This document shows, piece by piece, positions 1 through 38,267 of a DNA stretch of 64,000 nucleotides. The stretch comes from Sipunculus nudus (Eukaryota; Annelida; Sipuncula; Golfingiida; Sipunculidae). Position numbers and translations under genes: made by a program. The stretch covers positions 14,199,488-14,263,487 of the forward strand of contig CM049320.1 of NCBI GenBank assembly GCA_026874595.1, written 5' to 3'. The notes below the pieces were generated by a model. That model was not told the origin of the DNA. It saw nothing but the letters and a program-made list of their open reading frames with translations, and did not search any database. Positions within the stretch are counted from its first letter, which is position 1; every line of letters begins with the position of its first letter.

Positions 1-985
1 TTTGCTTTCAATGGAAATTGCTCATATCTCCGGAGTGGTTAAAGGTATTGGTCTAAAATTTGACATGTCTATCCATCTTGGAAAGTTTTCTCGTAAACCA
101 GACAGGTGGCGCCACCTACCTTACCGTTTTTGTAGACTAAATTAATGCCCTTTTCTGATGAGTGATTCGCCCTATTAGCCTAAAATTGTACATATCCATA
201 GATCTTGGTCTCCTCTATCTTGTACTCATACTGGTGGCGCCATCTGCAGTCGTTTGGCGTGGCGTCCATCTGTACATGTGCTTTTGGTGAAAATTGCTCA
301 TATCTCCGGATCGATTCAAGGTATTGGTCTGAAATTTGGCATCTCCATCCATCTTGGAAAATTTTCTTGTTTACCAGAAAGGTGGCGCTACCTACCTTCC
401 CGTTTCCGTAATATATATTAATGCATTTTTCTGAGGAGTGATTTGCCCTACTTGCCTGAAATTTTGCATATCTATAGATCTTGGACTCCTCCATCTCGTT
501 CTCAAGACTGGTGGCGCTATCTGCAATTGTTTTGGTGTGGCGTCCATCTGTACATGTACTTTGGGTGAAAATTGCCCATATCTCCGGAGTGGTTTAAGGT
601 ATAGGGCTGAAATTTGGCATCTCCATCCATCTTGGAAAGTTTTTTTGTAAACCATACAGATGGCGCCACCTCCCTTCTCGTTTCCGTAAAATAAATTAAT
701 CCTCTTTTCAGGGGAGTGATTTGCCCTATTGGCCGGAAATTGTGCATAGGCATAGATCTTGGACTACTCCTTCTTGTACTCAAGACTGGTGGCGCCATCT
801 GCAATCATTTTGCTGTCTCCATCTGTACATTCATGTGCTTTGGGTAATAACTTTTCATATCTCTGGAGTGGTTCAAGGTATTGGTCTTAAATTTGGCATG
901 TCTATCCATCATGGAAAAATTTCTCGTAAATCAGACAGGTGGTGCAACCTACTTTTCCCGTTTCCGTAAAATAAATTAATGTTCT
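1..985. repeat. Truncated tandem array of about 280-bp units
   Basis: The motif CATATCTCCGGA and variants recurs near 25, 299, 579 and 858, giving a period of about 280 bp. Each unit carries two copies of GGTGGCGCCAYC or variants roughly 140 bp apart and one TAAATTAATG block. The array is cut by the window edge and ends near 985. The units are distantly similar to those at 16.9-17.7, 33.0-34.5 and 47.2-48.0 kb. Open frames here are by-products of the repeat. Confidence 0.85.
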
Positions 986-2450
986 TTTCTCAAGAGAGAT
1001 GCAACATATTGGCCCCTATATTTGATGAAAAATATTGTTTCTCAAGTTGATAGATCGAAGAAACCTTATTCACTTGCCAAGTGTCAGTATATGCTGCTGA
1101 AGATAGGGGGGGGGGCTATTCTTAAAGGTGGGGGGGGGGGGATAAATTGTTTTGGTAACTGGTCACTGTTTGGCAAGGAAAAAACATTCTACCGCTGATT
1201 CGGCTCCAGAGGCCTATATTGCAATAACATTATATAGGATTTAAGCCCAGTAGTAGGCCTAAATACCATTGTTAAAATTGTTACATCATAACGGTTATCC
1301 TAGTGATGCACAGATGCCACTAGGCTTAAGTCACCTACATGACTTAAAGGAACATATTCAGGAGCAATATTATTTCTATTCTTCCACATCATCAGTTCAG
1401 TTTTGCTTTATACAAATGTTTCCCAGCAATACCATCCCAACACACAGTCTCATTTCCTCGCATGGGACTGTTTAACACCTTGTTATAACCCTGCTTGTTG
1501 GTTTACCATAACTACCGCGTGACCGAAGGTCTGTTTAAGAGGAAAAACAAGCGGTGTTTCAGCCAGTATTAAATTTTTGGGCCAAGTCAATCAGGGTATC
1601 TCTTTATTGGCACGTGTTGTGGCTCCTCGCAGTACACGGCCCGACGCACTGTGTCTATGTTGACACCTGCGATCGCGCCCGGTTCACTGTTTTTAACACT
1701 TGTTTACAGGAGTAAGCAAACGGTTTCAAGGCAATATTTTGGCAGGTACAGATTTATTTTAACGGGAAGAAGCTATTTTTCGTGTTAACTCAACATGCTT
1801 TACGTGTGATTGGGCCCCTTAAATTCAACTTTTTACAACACACCTCTAGTGCCTGAACTAAACTTTGTCACCTGGATATCTCAGAATATTAACAAAACAT
1901 ATTTTTTATATTGTAACAGACTAACAGTATTATAGCAGTATCATGTATAGTAAACATTATGTGACATATATATTGTATTTAAGGGATGAGCTGTATTTAT
2001 TGACAGAATTCACTGTTCTGCTTAATGGCTACTTAACAGACATGCACTTTACATGGTGTTGGAACCTTCCCTTGACTTTAATTGACTATTTATTGAAAAT
2101 ATATTTGTCTTCAACGTCAGCGTGGAGAATCAATTATACAGATCCCGGGATCCGGAGGGGGCGGGACGGGGGGGGGGGGGGGTGGGTATGGCAGCAACGA
2201 TTTTTAAGGATAAGGAACCATTTGTTTTGTCCAGTCCCCTCTTTTTCCTGACCTGACGACCTTTATAAAATAAGCCCCACCCCCATTTTCCAAAAGTCTA
2301 AATCCGCCCTTGAGTATATGGCGACGGGCCACTACTGCAATATACATTTGAAATATAATTTAATTCTTAATTCTTATTCTTTATTTAATAAAGAAAAATC
2401 ATAATTCAAGTGTGTAAAAGTCCTGCATGTCCATCAATAGGCTTACTGTT
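986..2450. other. Intergenic or 5' intronic DNA with G-runs
   Basis: No gene is visible. It contains G-runs near 1107-1140 and 2169-2182, a CpG-richer stretch at about 1500-1720, and a CACGTG E-box at 1611-1616. Confidence 0.5.
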
Positions 2451-3289
2451 ATTACACTAAAAAAAAAACAGATTGGTAAAATATGTAACGAATTTAATTG
2501 GGTGAGCCAATTTTGGTTGTTTTAACCAAGATATTATCTTAACTAAAGTATTGTTAAAGTACTCACCTAAACAGTTAGTTGTTCTTACCAATTTAACAGT
2601 TGCAGTTAAACTGGTTGCAGTTTTCTTGGTTGATTTTACCAGCATATTGGTTATTTTTACCAGCTGTTTGGTCAAGCATTGCCCAAACAGATTGGTCAGT
2701 TTTAACACCAGACACAAAAAGGCTCCAAATCAGTTAAAAGTGATGCAAGCTTTACTGGCTGAGGGGCAAAACAACTTTTATGCGAGCGTTCACAGGTTCA
2801 ATTCCATGATCGGGCAGAGTTTGTGTTTCCCCCTTGAAACCCATACCAAAGCAACCTGAAACTCAAGAACGATGTATAAGAAGACTTCCATGCAATCAAT
2901 CTGGAGATAAGACATCTGAAAAAAAGGAATGAATATAGCAGTGCACACATAAATTTGTCCACTAATCTAACAAACTGGAATTGGTTAATGTGACAAATTA
3001 TTGTCTGCTTAAACCAATTTGTTTTGGTTGACCTCAACCAAAGTACATACATTGATTGATAATAACCAAATTATTAATAAAATTTTGGTCAAACTGAACA
3101 ATTTTGTTGGTCGAATGATCAGCTGTGTTGGTTACTCTGACCAATATTGTAATATATTGGTAAATTTGATCAATACCTTTTATTTGAATCCAACCAAATA
3201 AATTGGTTATTTTAAAATAAATTGTTTGGACATTTTTTGTCCAATTAAATTAATTGGATTCAAACAATCTGTTTTTCAATAGTATAATA
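2451..3289. mobile_element. Fold-back-like element rich in TTGGT/ACCAA with tRNA-like centre
   Basis: The outer arms are inverted: AAAAACAGATTG at 2464-2475 and CAATCTGTTTTT at 3265-3276, with further loose matching outward (TTAnACTA). Both arms are filled with TTGGTT-nnnn-TTTACCA motifs spaced about 20-22 bp. A tRNA-like promoter segment sits between them (2752-2825). No target duplication could be fixed. Non-autonomous; class unknown. Confidence 0.5.
2752..2825 (+). repeat. tRNA-like SINE head (A and B boxes)
   Basis: An A-box-like TGGCTGAGGGG is followed about 40 nt later by a perfect B-box, GGTTCAATTCC, as in RNA polymerase III promoters of tRNAs and tRNA-derived SINEs. The acceptor stem does not pair, so it is not a functional tRNA gene. 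Confidence 0.45.
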
Positions 3290-5214
3290 TTATCCCTTTG
3301 ATATACGTTCTGATCAACCGGCACAATAGCTAAATATAGACATTGGTGGTTTTAATTGATTCTCTTTTTTCCCCAATCATAATCAATGAAAGTACGGTAG
3401 GCCTTATTAGGACATGAAAATTATGATTAATTGTAGGCGTTGACAAATTCAAAAGAATTAATTCAATAACATTGGTTCTGAGTTGAAGAATGCGCGATGC
3501 CCAGGAATTATTCATTTACATTCCTTATCGCATTGGATTATCCTTTTAATATAGGTTTAATTATAATTATGTAGGAATTCGATCAGTGTCCGGGAGATTG
3601 AGATTAGAAAATTTTCCGCTCCTGTACGTAGGCCTATTTTAAAAATAAAACTTTTTTTATGAAATCACTTAAGCATGCATTTCCCCTAGCTTGGCTGGAA
3701 TATTTGCTTTAATCATATTTTATAAGCACGTGTGTAGGTTTGAGTTTTCACAAGTGAACTTTTTAAGTTTCATAATGACCTTGTTGTACCTGCGAGTGCA
3801 CATGTGTTAGCTATCACATATCATTCTGACGTCTGGCGGCAAATCAAAGAACTATATCCGGGTGTATTTGGTGCTTTACAACCTCCAAATAAATATCAAA
3901 CATTTTAAAGTATAGATAAATAAATCCGCTGAGTATATTCCTTTAACAACACAAAATATCTTCTTTTCTTTGCAATTGTATGTGAAAACTATATATGCAG
4001 TTGAACTAATTTCGATAACAATAGTTTTTCACGAGTATTAGCTGTTCCGATTGTAGTGTCTGCCTGGAGAGTTCCTTCTTTGGAATAGGTCAACATCTTG
4101 ACAGCCGCCCGTCTTCGCTAGCGATAAGGTAACTACATAGCATTATCATTTTAACAACGCTATCAATTACGCTAATTAGTTAGGGTCGTGGCTTAGATGT
4201 AGCTTTCGTAAGATAGGTTAAAATTTACTGTCGGTACGTATGAAAAAAAGCCTGCACAGGGCGACCTTCCGGACAGACGTGACCTTGACATTTACAGCAA
4301 GCCGGCTGACAGGTAACCTTGTGAGCTTCTCAAGGCTGAGACTAATTTTGGCAGTATTGCCAGTAGACTAGTTATTCGTACAGGCAGCGCTTTGTAGCAC
4401 AAGTCCGGCCAGGTTGGTGCAATTTCTGTTACTAAACGTTTAATTTATGCAGCATTAGCGTGTCCGTATAATGTTATCAAAAATTAAATGACAAAATCAT
4501 TATATCAAAAATGAAATTATTGTATTATAACATAATGCTGCATGCTTACAACTGGGCAGTATTATTTATTCAGTGATGTGCATACACCTGTATCAATCTC
4601 AGCTACTAAAATAATTTAGCGATATTTGACTAAAAGTCTGCTGCCAAGCAAGGTAAAATCTTCCTATACCAACAGGTATTTATGGTTTCTGTGTTCACAG
4701 GAAGTAATTGCATGCCAGCATTTTCATTTTGTTATTTTATGTTAGTTAAGCCTAAGCCTTACTAATCTTAGGCAAAAGTGTATGCACACCAACCATTAAC
4801 ATGTGTCAGTTTATAATTATATTAATTTTGTGCATCAGAATTTTCCCAATCTTTCAAGTTCCATTTAAATATAAAAAAGTTTGACAGAAATATTATAACA
4901 GAAGTGTCTGGGAGATGCAATACAGAAAAAATGACTGATGCAAGCTAATCTAAAAGAATGTCAGTGCCATTATTTGCTTCATTCTTTCCCTTCCTGGCCT
5001 ATGAAAAGGGAACATAGTTGAACTGAAATAAGGCCAATTATTTTAATATTAGATGTTAGTTGCAAACCTATCAAAAGCATGCACAGAAAAAAACTTAAGT
5101 TTTACAATTGGAGATTGGGCAACCAGTACCCAATGAGGAAGTCAGTCCAGCTGGGTGGACTGCTAACTGGAAGACCCATTTCTAGGTAAGCTGAAAATAG
5201 TAAAAAAAAGCTGT
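3290..5214. other. Mostly unique DNA upstream of enolase
   Basis: No gene or clear repeat was recognised apart from the candidate first-exon region at 4020-4128. Confidence 0.4.
4020..4128 (+). promoter_or_regulatory. Candidate non-coding first exon/promoter region of enolase (tentative)
   Basis: A 5' untranslated exon is required upstream of 9576. This stretch and its surroundings (about 4020-4400) are richer in G+C and CpG than neighbouring DNA and end in a plausible donor, AAG followed by GTAACT at 4129. ACGTG cores, possible hypoxia-response type sites, lie nearby at 3727 and 4277. No transcript evidence exists here. The CpG-richer stretch at 1500-1720 is an alternative. Confidence 0.22.
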
Positions 5215-5224
5215 ATGTGCACTA

Positions 5225-5436
5225 GAACTAGTCGTGGCTCTTTATTATATACAGAGCCACAGGCCTCTGTCTTTATTTATCTTGCGGACAGAGGGCAGAC
5301 TAACGGCAGATGCTGTTAACCTCCTGGCCTACCAAGCTAAAATGTAATACATACACCACACAGGCTGATTGAAGTATTTTTATATATTATTTATATAATA
5401 ATTCTGTATATACTAAGGAGCCACAACTGGGTCTAG
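5225..5436. mobile_element. Small inverted-repeat transposon with 10-bp target duplication
   Basis: The element is 212 bp with imperfect inverted ends (CTAG-TCGTGGCTC and GAGCCACAACTGGGTCTAG). It is flanked on both sides by ATGTGCACTA (5215-5224 and 5437-5446), an exact target-site duplication. Its left end resembles 62390-62475. A duplication this long suits Mutator-like or hAT-like MITEs; no transposase is encoded. Confidence 0.7.
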
Positions 5437-7413
5437 ATGTGCACTACAGCAGCAGTTAGGGTCATGTTCCTTCTAAATTTTGTCTGAACTGCAGGGTTTT
5501 GCGGCTCTTTCAAACATATGACTTAGCCAGTGTCTTTCTATTAGTTTAGTCATTTTAATTCTTTATGGTTCGAATTTGCTTAATTAAAAATGACTGAACC
5601 TAGACTTTCTCAGTATTCCCCGAGGGTCAGGACTCCACATAAATGGTGTACTACTTGCCATGGTCAAGTTTAAAGTTCCACAAAATAGAGGTAGGTCAAG
5701 CAGACTGACCCCTGACTAGGCTAGTGGGTCAAACATAAACTTTTTCCCAAATGCCTGAATCTTAACTAATTTTCATTGAGCCAATTTCCTTCTGAGACAT
5801 GGATTATCACCTCCTTTTGGTGATCAATTATCCATTTATATTGATATTGATGTGGCAAGAGATTTAGTAAATTTTAATAGACCTGCACATGAACTATATC
5901 TTTGTAGTTCCTGCAGCCCCAGCAGGGTTGGTCAAAACAGGGTTTTAAGCATAACGCCCAGCCCAGTGAGTTTTCTAGGTAAACATGGTTTACAGGTTTT
6001 CCAGGTTTTATAGGCAATATAGTATTAATTCAAAATTAAATATGATTATGTAATACAGTGGTAAATATGTTTCTATCCTTATATATGTTATGTTAATATA
6101 AAGCTATGACAAGACTTGCCACTGTCTGTCAAAAATCTGGCTACTGGATCTCATTCTATTTTTTCAGTCTGAATAGTGAACTTGCAATGTAGCTGGGTTG
6201 GCAAATCTTGTACACTGACATCATTTACACTGAAAATAAATTGTATGTTAAAAAACACCTTTTTCAACTTAAGTGTAAACAATTTAAAACCCTTTGTCTC
6301 TGGGATTTCTTTAAAACAGAATTCAGTAATGATCAGCATCAGAGGGGTGTAAATCCACCTTGATGATAATAATGATCCACCACAGGCATCCCTCACTGGT
6401 AATTAACAACTACTTCTGTTTGCCTTCAGCCACCTAGCTTGTACAGTGCTCACTGCACACCCCAACCACTGTTATTACCAGTATAATTATATGGCCCAGA
6501 TGCAGATACCAGGGAGTTCAGTGGTGGTTATGAAGGGGATGCCTGAATATCCTTGATTCAATCAAAACATCTCCTATAAGGCTGCCATGACTGGCTCTCC
6601 CTAATGTTACTTTTATGTAAATGCACTTTACCAGTGCTGAATGGGACAGCAATGCACACTTAGGCCTGAGTAAGACAGATCAAAGAAAGCTTCCAAATTG
6701 GTGATTACCAATAAAGCTCTGAGAAGGAACTATGGCATGGACAATTCATGACACTAATTATCTTCAGGATCATTTACAGTGGTTGACTTGATTGTTAATG
6801 TTTACAACAGAATCACATGTAAACAGTGATATTAATTTGTAAATGTATTAAGTACTTAATAATTGGGGAGTTTTACCTGTAACGTTTTTAGAATAGTCCA
6901 TATCATATTGCAGTTTTGCACATATGATCCACATGTGGGTTTTAAGACATATTGCCCAATCTAGGTTCATAATACATTGGTTTACCCAGCCAGTTCAGTT
7001 TATAAATGTCTTTGTTAAAATTGGGCTTCATGATATCAATTTTCAGGAGTCCCATCGATTAACTTATTGACCACCTATATCGAATATATTGATATATAGA
7101 TCAGTTGTGCTGGCCCTATTGATATTACATATTTATCTTAAATTACCTGTATGTTTATCTATACAGATACTTAGGAGAAATATTATTAACAAAAAACTTT
7201 TGTGTTGACCACTGACAACAAGTGAAAGAACAGATTTAAAGTGTAAATCATCTAAGCTATAGTGATGATCCTTTTTATTAGTTTGGCAGTCATATATTTT
7301 GTATTTGATTATTACCCAATAGCAGCGCCATTTCTGCTCATCCTTGCTAATGCTTATATATAAAAAGAACAATATAAATAAATAATTTTACATTTGCTAA
7401 AATTTTACAAAAT

Positions 7414-7445
7414 TCAGCTGAGCACTGTGACCAATGGGTCACTTT
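7414..7445 (-). repeat. Solitary left end of the GTGACCC/GCTCAGCTG element family
   Basis: Read on the minus strand it gives AGTGACCCATTGGTCACAG followed by GCTCAGCTG, matching the left ends at 29691, 46906 and 53623. No matching right end was found nearby, so it is probably a remnant. Confidence 0.55.
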
Positions 7446-9214
7446 ATCTTTTTACATTTGCACTGTTATCACTATGATGAAGTGGCAACCACTCTGATAA
7501 CCATAAATGGCTCTTTGTGGTTTTATTTACTCTTTATATTTACCAAATAACTTTTCTGTGATTGAAGTGAATACTAGTATTTAATCTATATTTAATTATA
7601 ATTTAATGCAATAAATAATCATTTAAAACTGGTATTTGAAAAGATGCAGAGTTAGTTGTTTTAATGACATGTTTGTTCAATCAGCAGATGTTTAATATTA
7701 AATATAAACACACTTTTGAGGATTGAAATCCTAATGGGTATAATATCCTGGATTATTTGGGCTGGGTACTGATTGAAAGATATTGCTGGGCTGTCATTAC
7801 TCGGTTCACAATGAATCATGTCTATCAATGAAAATATTTAATTATCTATCTGGCACAGACTATAATTTATGATCTCCTGTGATACCAGTAAACATGTATC
7901 AAAAAGTAGGTAAGTGCATGCCAACAGTTTCACTTCAGAACATGCAATAATCTAATACTTATAAGAGTAATTCGGTTCACGTTTGTTCGCAGTATTCTCA
8001 AATACCGCATCGTGTACAATATTGTGCCATACATCATTTTAAAGGTTATTATCCCCGCAGTGACATAGGCGATATGAAAATAAATAATTTTTAATATACA
8101 TATAATTTTAAGTGATTTTTCCGGTTTTTTTTTTTCCGAGCATAGCCCAACTGCCTTTGGCAATCACCGGAATGCGTACATCGTGGTCACTTAACCTCTA
8201 ACACAAAGGACTATTGTTCATATGAATAACGCTTGCTTTCAATGAGGGATTTGACCCACGTGCGTGGTCAGTAAAAGAGAAAAACATGTTTCTCGCTTTA
8301 TGAAATGGGGAGTTCAACCCAGGAGGATTAATGACAAAACCTAATTCAAGGTCCCAATTTCAGGAACAGGGCTGGGCTGGTGTTGAGGGTTTCAGGCCTC
8401 AAAATTTGTCTGATACAATGAAAAAAAAGGTTGCGGTGGCTGAAAATGGGATACAGATCCACTGCATGGAGTCCCACTGGGTCCGCTTGTGCTACTTACG
8501 ATGTATGCATATTTCTGTTTCCTTCTTTGGGAACAATTTCCTTGCAACGTACATATAATCTTTCACGTGTTCCTCACATCAACCTATTCATTATATGTCC
8601 AATGATAGAAACCAGTCAAATATCAATGAAACACTTTGTGCCTCTGTGTCTCAATCCTGTTCCCTATGTAAACTATCACTGACCAGGTCTTCAAGGTAAA
8701 CATAACGGGATATGATTTTTGCCATGAGCACAGCGCCACAAAATATAAGTAAAAAACATTTGTACATATTGTATTCTGAGAGTATCCCACTAAAAAGCTA
8801 TATTTTCTTTTAACTTTTATAATAAAAAGTGAGCCAACATTCAATATCTCATTAAATATATCTCCCAAACCCCGGTAAAAAGCCCGGTATACCGGGTTTA
8901 TCAGCTAGTTTATTTATTTTTGGATTTGATTTAACAAGACATCAGATGTTGAATTACTGACACCAGGCTTTCCTACTGTAATTATTAATTAATGAAGTAC
9001 ACCTATCAGTCCATAATATGTGATACTGGATTTACTTTAAATGATAATGGAATGTTGTTACATGTAAGCAACAAATCACCCAAGTGTCAGTATGAGATAT
9101 TGATAAAATGTGACTTGTCACACATGAAGACCATGATGTTTTTTTCAAAGCATGTCTGATAATGTACTGTAAAAAAACCTCTCTCTGATAATGTACTGTA
9201 AAAAACCTCTCTCA

Positions 9215-9216
<2 letters not shown>

Positions 9217-9246
<30 letters not shown>
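9217..9246. repeat. (GT)n microsatellite
   Basis: Fifteen GT dinucleotides in a row, about 350 bp upstream of the start-codon exon of enolase. Confidence 0.95.
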
Positions 9247-9248
<2 letters not shown>

Positions 9249-9594
9249 ATGTGTAACCTGGCTCCAACACACTCATCTTTTATGCTTGTGTTTTTATTTG
9301 TATTGTATCAGTTAAATATGTGGCATAAGTCACTAACACACTGACTGCCCTGTAATATGAGGTTGATCTGCCAGCTACTGTATTAAATATAAATATATAC
9401 AAAGAGTACAATGTTTTGCTGAGCAATTTGTCCAGATCAGAGATTTTGGAGAGTCAGAGATACTTATCACTGTAAGGTCTATTCTGTTCTGTTGCTGCTG
9501 TGCCACTTTGTCTTGAGAACTTGCTCTGTATAACTGTATTTTTATTCTTAGATTAATTAATCTCTAATGTTTCAGGAGGTACAGTACCAGCATC

Positions 9595-35472
<25,878 letters not shown>

Positions 35473-36435
35473 ACTGGGATCTCAAGAGAAAACTCCACTT
35501 TAAACACTCACATGCATCCTGGGATGTGAACAAATGTATTTATTGATATTGAATATTCATGAGATGATATGTGATCAGACACAAGAGACACCATGGCACT
35601 ATGAGTATGAATATGCATGTTTTCTTTTTTATGTGTTTATAAATGCTTTCCTTGCATAGATCTTGGGGTGTAGTTTTGATAACAGCAGCGCTCCGAAGAA
35701 CGGATAGCTTTGCTTCAAAGAAGTAAACTCTCAGGAGCAGAATAACTCTCCCATGGTCTCAATTAACTCATTGCTTTCACACAAGAAGTTTCTTGTGCAG
35801 AAATGTAGGATAACAAGAATGTGGGCTTTAAAAGGATGATTTAAGGAGATAAGACAGGGTATATTAAGATTAATGTTAAGATATAAAGAATGAAGATAAG
35901 ATAAAGAAAGATCTGGGTTTTGTTGTTTTTACATGCACAAGCTGTAATGTGCACACAAGATGGTTATTTTCACTGAAGCAGTACAAACTTTAAAAAAAAA
36001 TCATTTTATAGCCATCATTATAAATTTGGAAAAACTCTGCACTAGATTTGTTTGCTTTTCTCTGGAACCTAAATAAGGATGGACTTGGATACTTAGTGGT
36101 ACATCCAGGGTGTAATATACCTGTAGTTAAGACTTTGTTTCTTTTTTCGTGGTAATTGATATAAAACTCAAAAAGTTGTATAACAAGTATTGCTTACAGT
36201 GTGTGGTTGTTTGCATGATGATGTATGTGTTTGATACATTTAATACAAGTGGAGAAGTCGGTACCAGAATGTGCTTATTACATTGTACAGTTGTTTCACA
36301 AAGGTGAAAATATATACACTCAATATTATTTGCTGCACAGCTATCAAGCCATGAATGCCCAAAGGGTTTAGGAACACTGGTGTACAAAAGAAAAGTTAAG
36401 TACGGCCATAATAAAATGTGATATGCCTCATGGAG
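35473..36435 (+). other. eno: Enolase 3' UTR (predicted)
   Basis: AT-rich, non-repetitive sequence without a conserved reading frame follows the stop codon. The 3' limit is placed about 20 nt after the AATAAA at 36410, which is an inference. An earlier cleavage site cannot be excluded. Confidence 0.5.
36410..36415 (+). promoter_or_regulatory. Candidate polyadenylation signal AATAAA for enolase
   Basis: This canonical hexamer lies 938 nt after the stop codon, with a T/G-rich stretch downstream near 36430. No better-placed signal was noticed closer to the stop. Confidence 0.5.
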
Positions 36436-36529
36436 TATTTGTTGTGTTTACCAAAATGCTCAGGTGCTTGAATCTTGTGAAAATAATATTAGCTTAGTTT
36501 CCAGTTTCAGGAGCCTATTCTTATACGTT

Positions 36530-36690
36530 TCTTTAATCTGTCAGCTAAAGATCCCCTTTAACCTTTTAATGAAAAAGGCCAAGGAATGTCATTCTCACCA
36601 CACACGCAGGCTGATTGTCTTGTTTATATCCATATTTTCATTGCATAAGGGGGGGTGCCCAAAATAGGGGCTGTTTACAGAGATGGTCAT
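36530..36690. repeat. Dispersed repeat fragment shared with enolase intron 10
   Basis: It shares ordered blocks (AAAAAGGCCA, CACCACACAC, TTGTTTATATC and GCCCAAAATA-like) with about 26500-26640. The element type is not recognised. Confidence 0.45.
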
Positions 36691-36894
36691 AAGTATAAAT
36701 TAAATCTTATCAAATTCCAGATGCAGCATAATCAATGGACAGTGGTCCCACTCATCTTTTGTCAGACTCTGTGGCTGTCTCTGAAACGCCCTCAGTGGTA
36801 TTGAACGGCTAGGAATGATGCCAAGTGTATCCTAAGGCGGGGTTGTTTTCAATATCCCCCCCCCCCCCCCGAGATATCCTGCTACATTCAACAA

Positions 36895-37880
36895 TACTTT
36901 GCAGAGGGGCTATTGAGAAATTCAACATTACTTAGCAAATGTGCTATTGAGAAATTCAACATTACATTGCAAGGGACTATTAAGAAATTCAGCATTACTT
37001 TGCAAAGGGGCTATTCAGAAAAACATTACCTTGCAAAGGGGCTATTGAGAAAAACAACATTACTTTTCAAAAGGGCTATTTAGAAATTCAACATTACATT
37101 GCAAGGGACTATTGAGAAATTCAGCATTACTTAGCAAGTGTGCTATTGAGAAATTCAACATTACATTGCAAGGGACTATTAAGAAATTCAGCATTACTTT
37201 GCAAAGGGGCTATTCAGAAAAACATTACCTTGCAAAGGGGCTATTGAGAAAAACAACATTACTTTTCAAAAGGGCTATTTAGAAATTCAACATTACATTG
37301 CAAGGGACTATTGAGAAATTCAGCATTACTTTGCAAAGGGGCTATTCAGAAAAAACATTACTTTGCAAAGGGGCTATTGAGAAATTCAACATTACTTTGC
37401 AAAGGGGCTGTTCAGAAAAACATTACTTTGCAAAGGGGCTATTGAGAAATACAACATTACTTTGCAAAGGGGCTATTCAGAAAAACATTACTTTGCAAAG
37501 GGACTATTGAGAAATTCAGCATTACTTTGCAAATGGGCTGTTCAGAAAAACATTACTTTGCAAAGGGGCCATTGAAAAAAACGACATTACTTTGCAAAAG
37601 GGCTATTGAGAAATTCAACATTACATTGCAAGGGACTATTGGGAAATTCAGCATTACTTTGCAAAGGGGCTATTCAGAAAAACATTACTTTGCAAAGGGG
37701 CTATTGAGAAATTTAACATTACATTGGAAGGGACTATTGACAAATTCAACATTACTTTGCAAAGGGGCTATTCAGAAAAACAGCATTACTTTGCAAAGGG
37801 GCTATTGAAAAATTCAACATTACATTGCAAAGGGACTATTGAGAAAATTCAACATTACTTTGCAAAGAGGCTACTGCAGT
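36895..37880. repeat. Minisatellite of 31/34-bp units, about 1 kb
   Basis: Some thirty units of the type GGGGCTATTGAGAAATTCAA + CATTACTTTGCAAA (34 bp) alternate with a shorter variant, GGGCTATTCAGAAAAACATT + ACTTTGCAAA. A higher-order repeat of 199 bp is visible (36931 onward repeats at 37130). Plus-strand open frames at 37298-38050 are purely repeat-derived. Confidence 0.95.
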
Positions 37881-38267
37881 GCCATCTATCAGGAATCGTG
37901 AACTACACCAGAATTGGTAATGTGCACTCTTTGTCATTTGTAATAGGTTTGGAAGTATCAGTACTAACACTACTATTTCAATATATGCATGGGCAAATGA
38001 GAGCATGTATGAGAATGAGAGGGCTGGTAAAACATGGTGGATTTCCTTAAAATAATGTCACACAAGGAGGGCATCAAGACATGTTTACAGCATGTGCAAA
38101 GCCATTATGCTGAAGGCAAAGAAGCTGTTTAGTTAAGGTAACATGGAAAAATGTTTGAATTCATAAAGAAGCACTAATGTCTATTCTAATTCAAGTTGGC
38201 TGTCAAGCTTAACAGTAACATAGCTTAAAACAGAATAAGGAAGTCTTGTGTGGCATTACTGAATACA

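Larger units (their letters stand above)
5447..9575 (+). other. 5' flank or 5' UTR intron of enolase
   Basis: AT-rich with no coding exon recognised. It holds an isolated element end at 7414-7445, a 14-bp palindrome CCCGGTATACCGGG at 8883-8896, a tandemly doubled stretch of about 28 bp at 9153-9208 and a GT microsatellite. Confidence 0.45.

Noticed and set aside
36895-37880. Possible CRISPR-like array
   Set aside because: Units are contiguous and there are no unique spacers; the host is clearly eukaryotic. The same applies to 52505-53215.
37298-38050. Overlapping plus-strand open frames with repeating peptide units (EKFNITLQRG type)
   Set aside because: They are translations of the 31/34-bp minisatellite, with frame shifts between units and no gene context. 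A protein-coding repeat gene would keep unit length a multiple of three.
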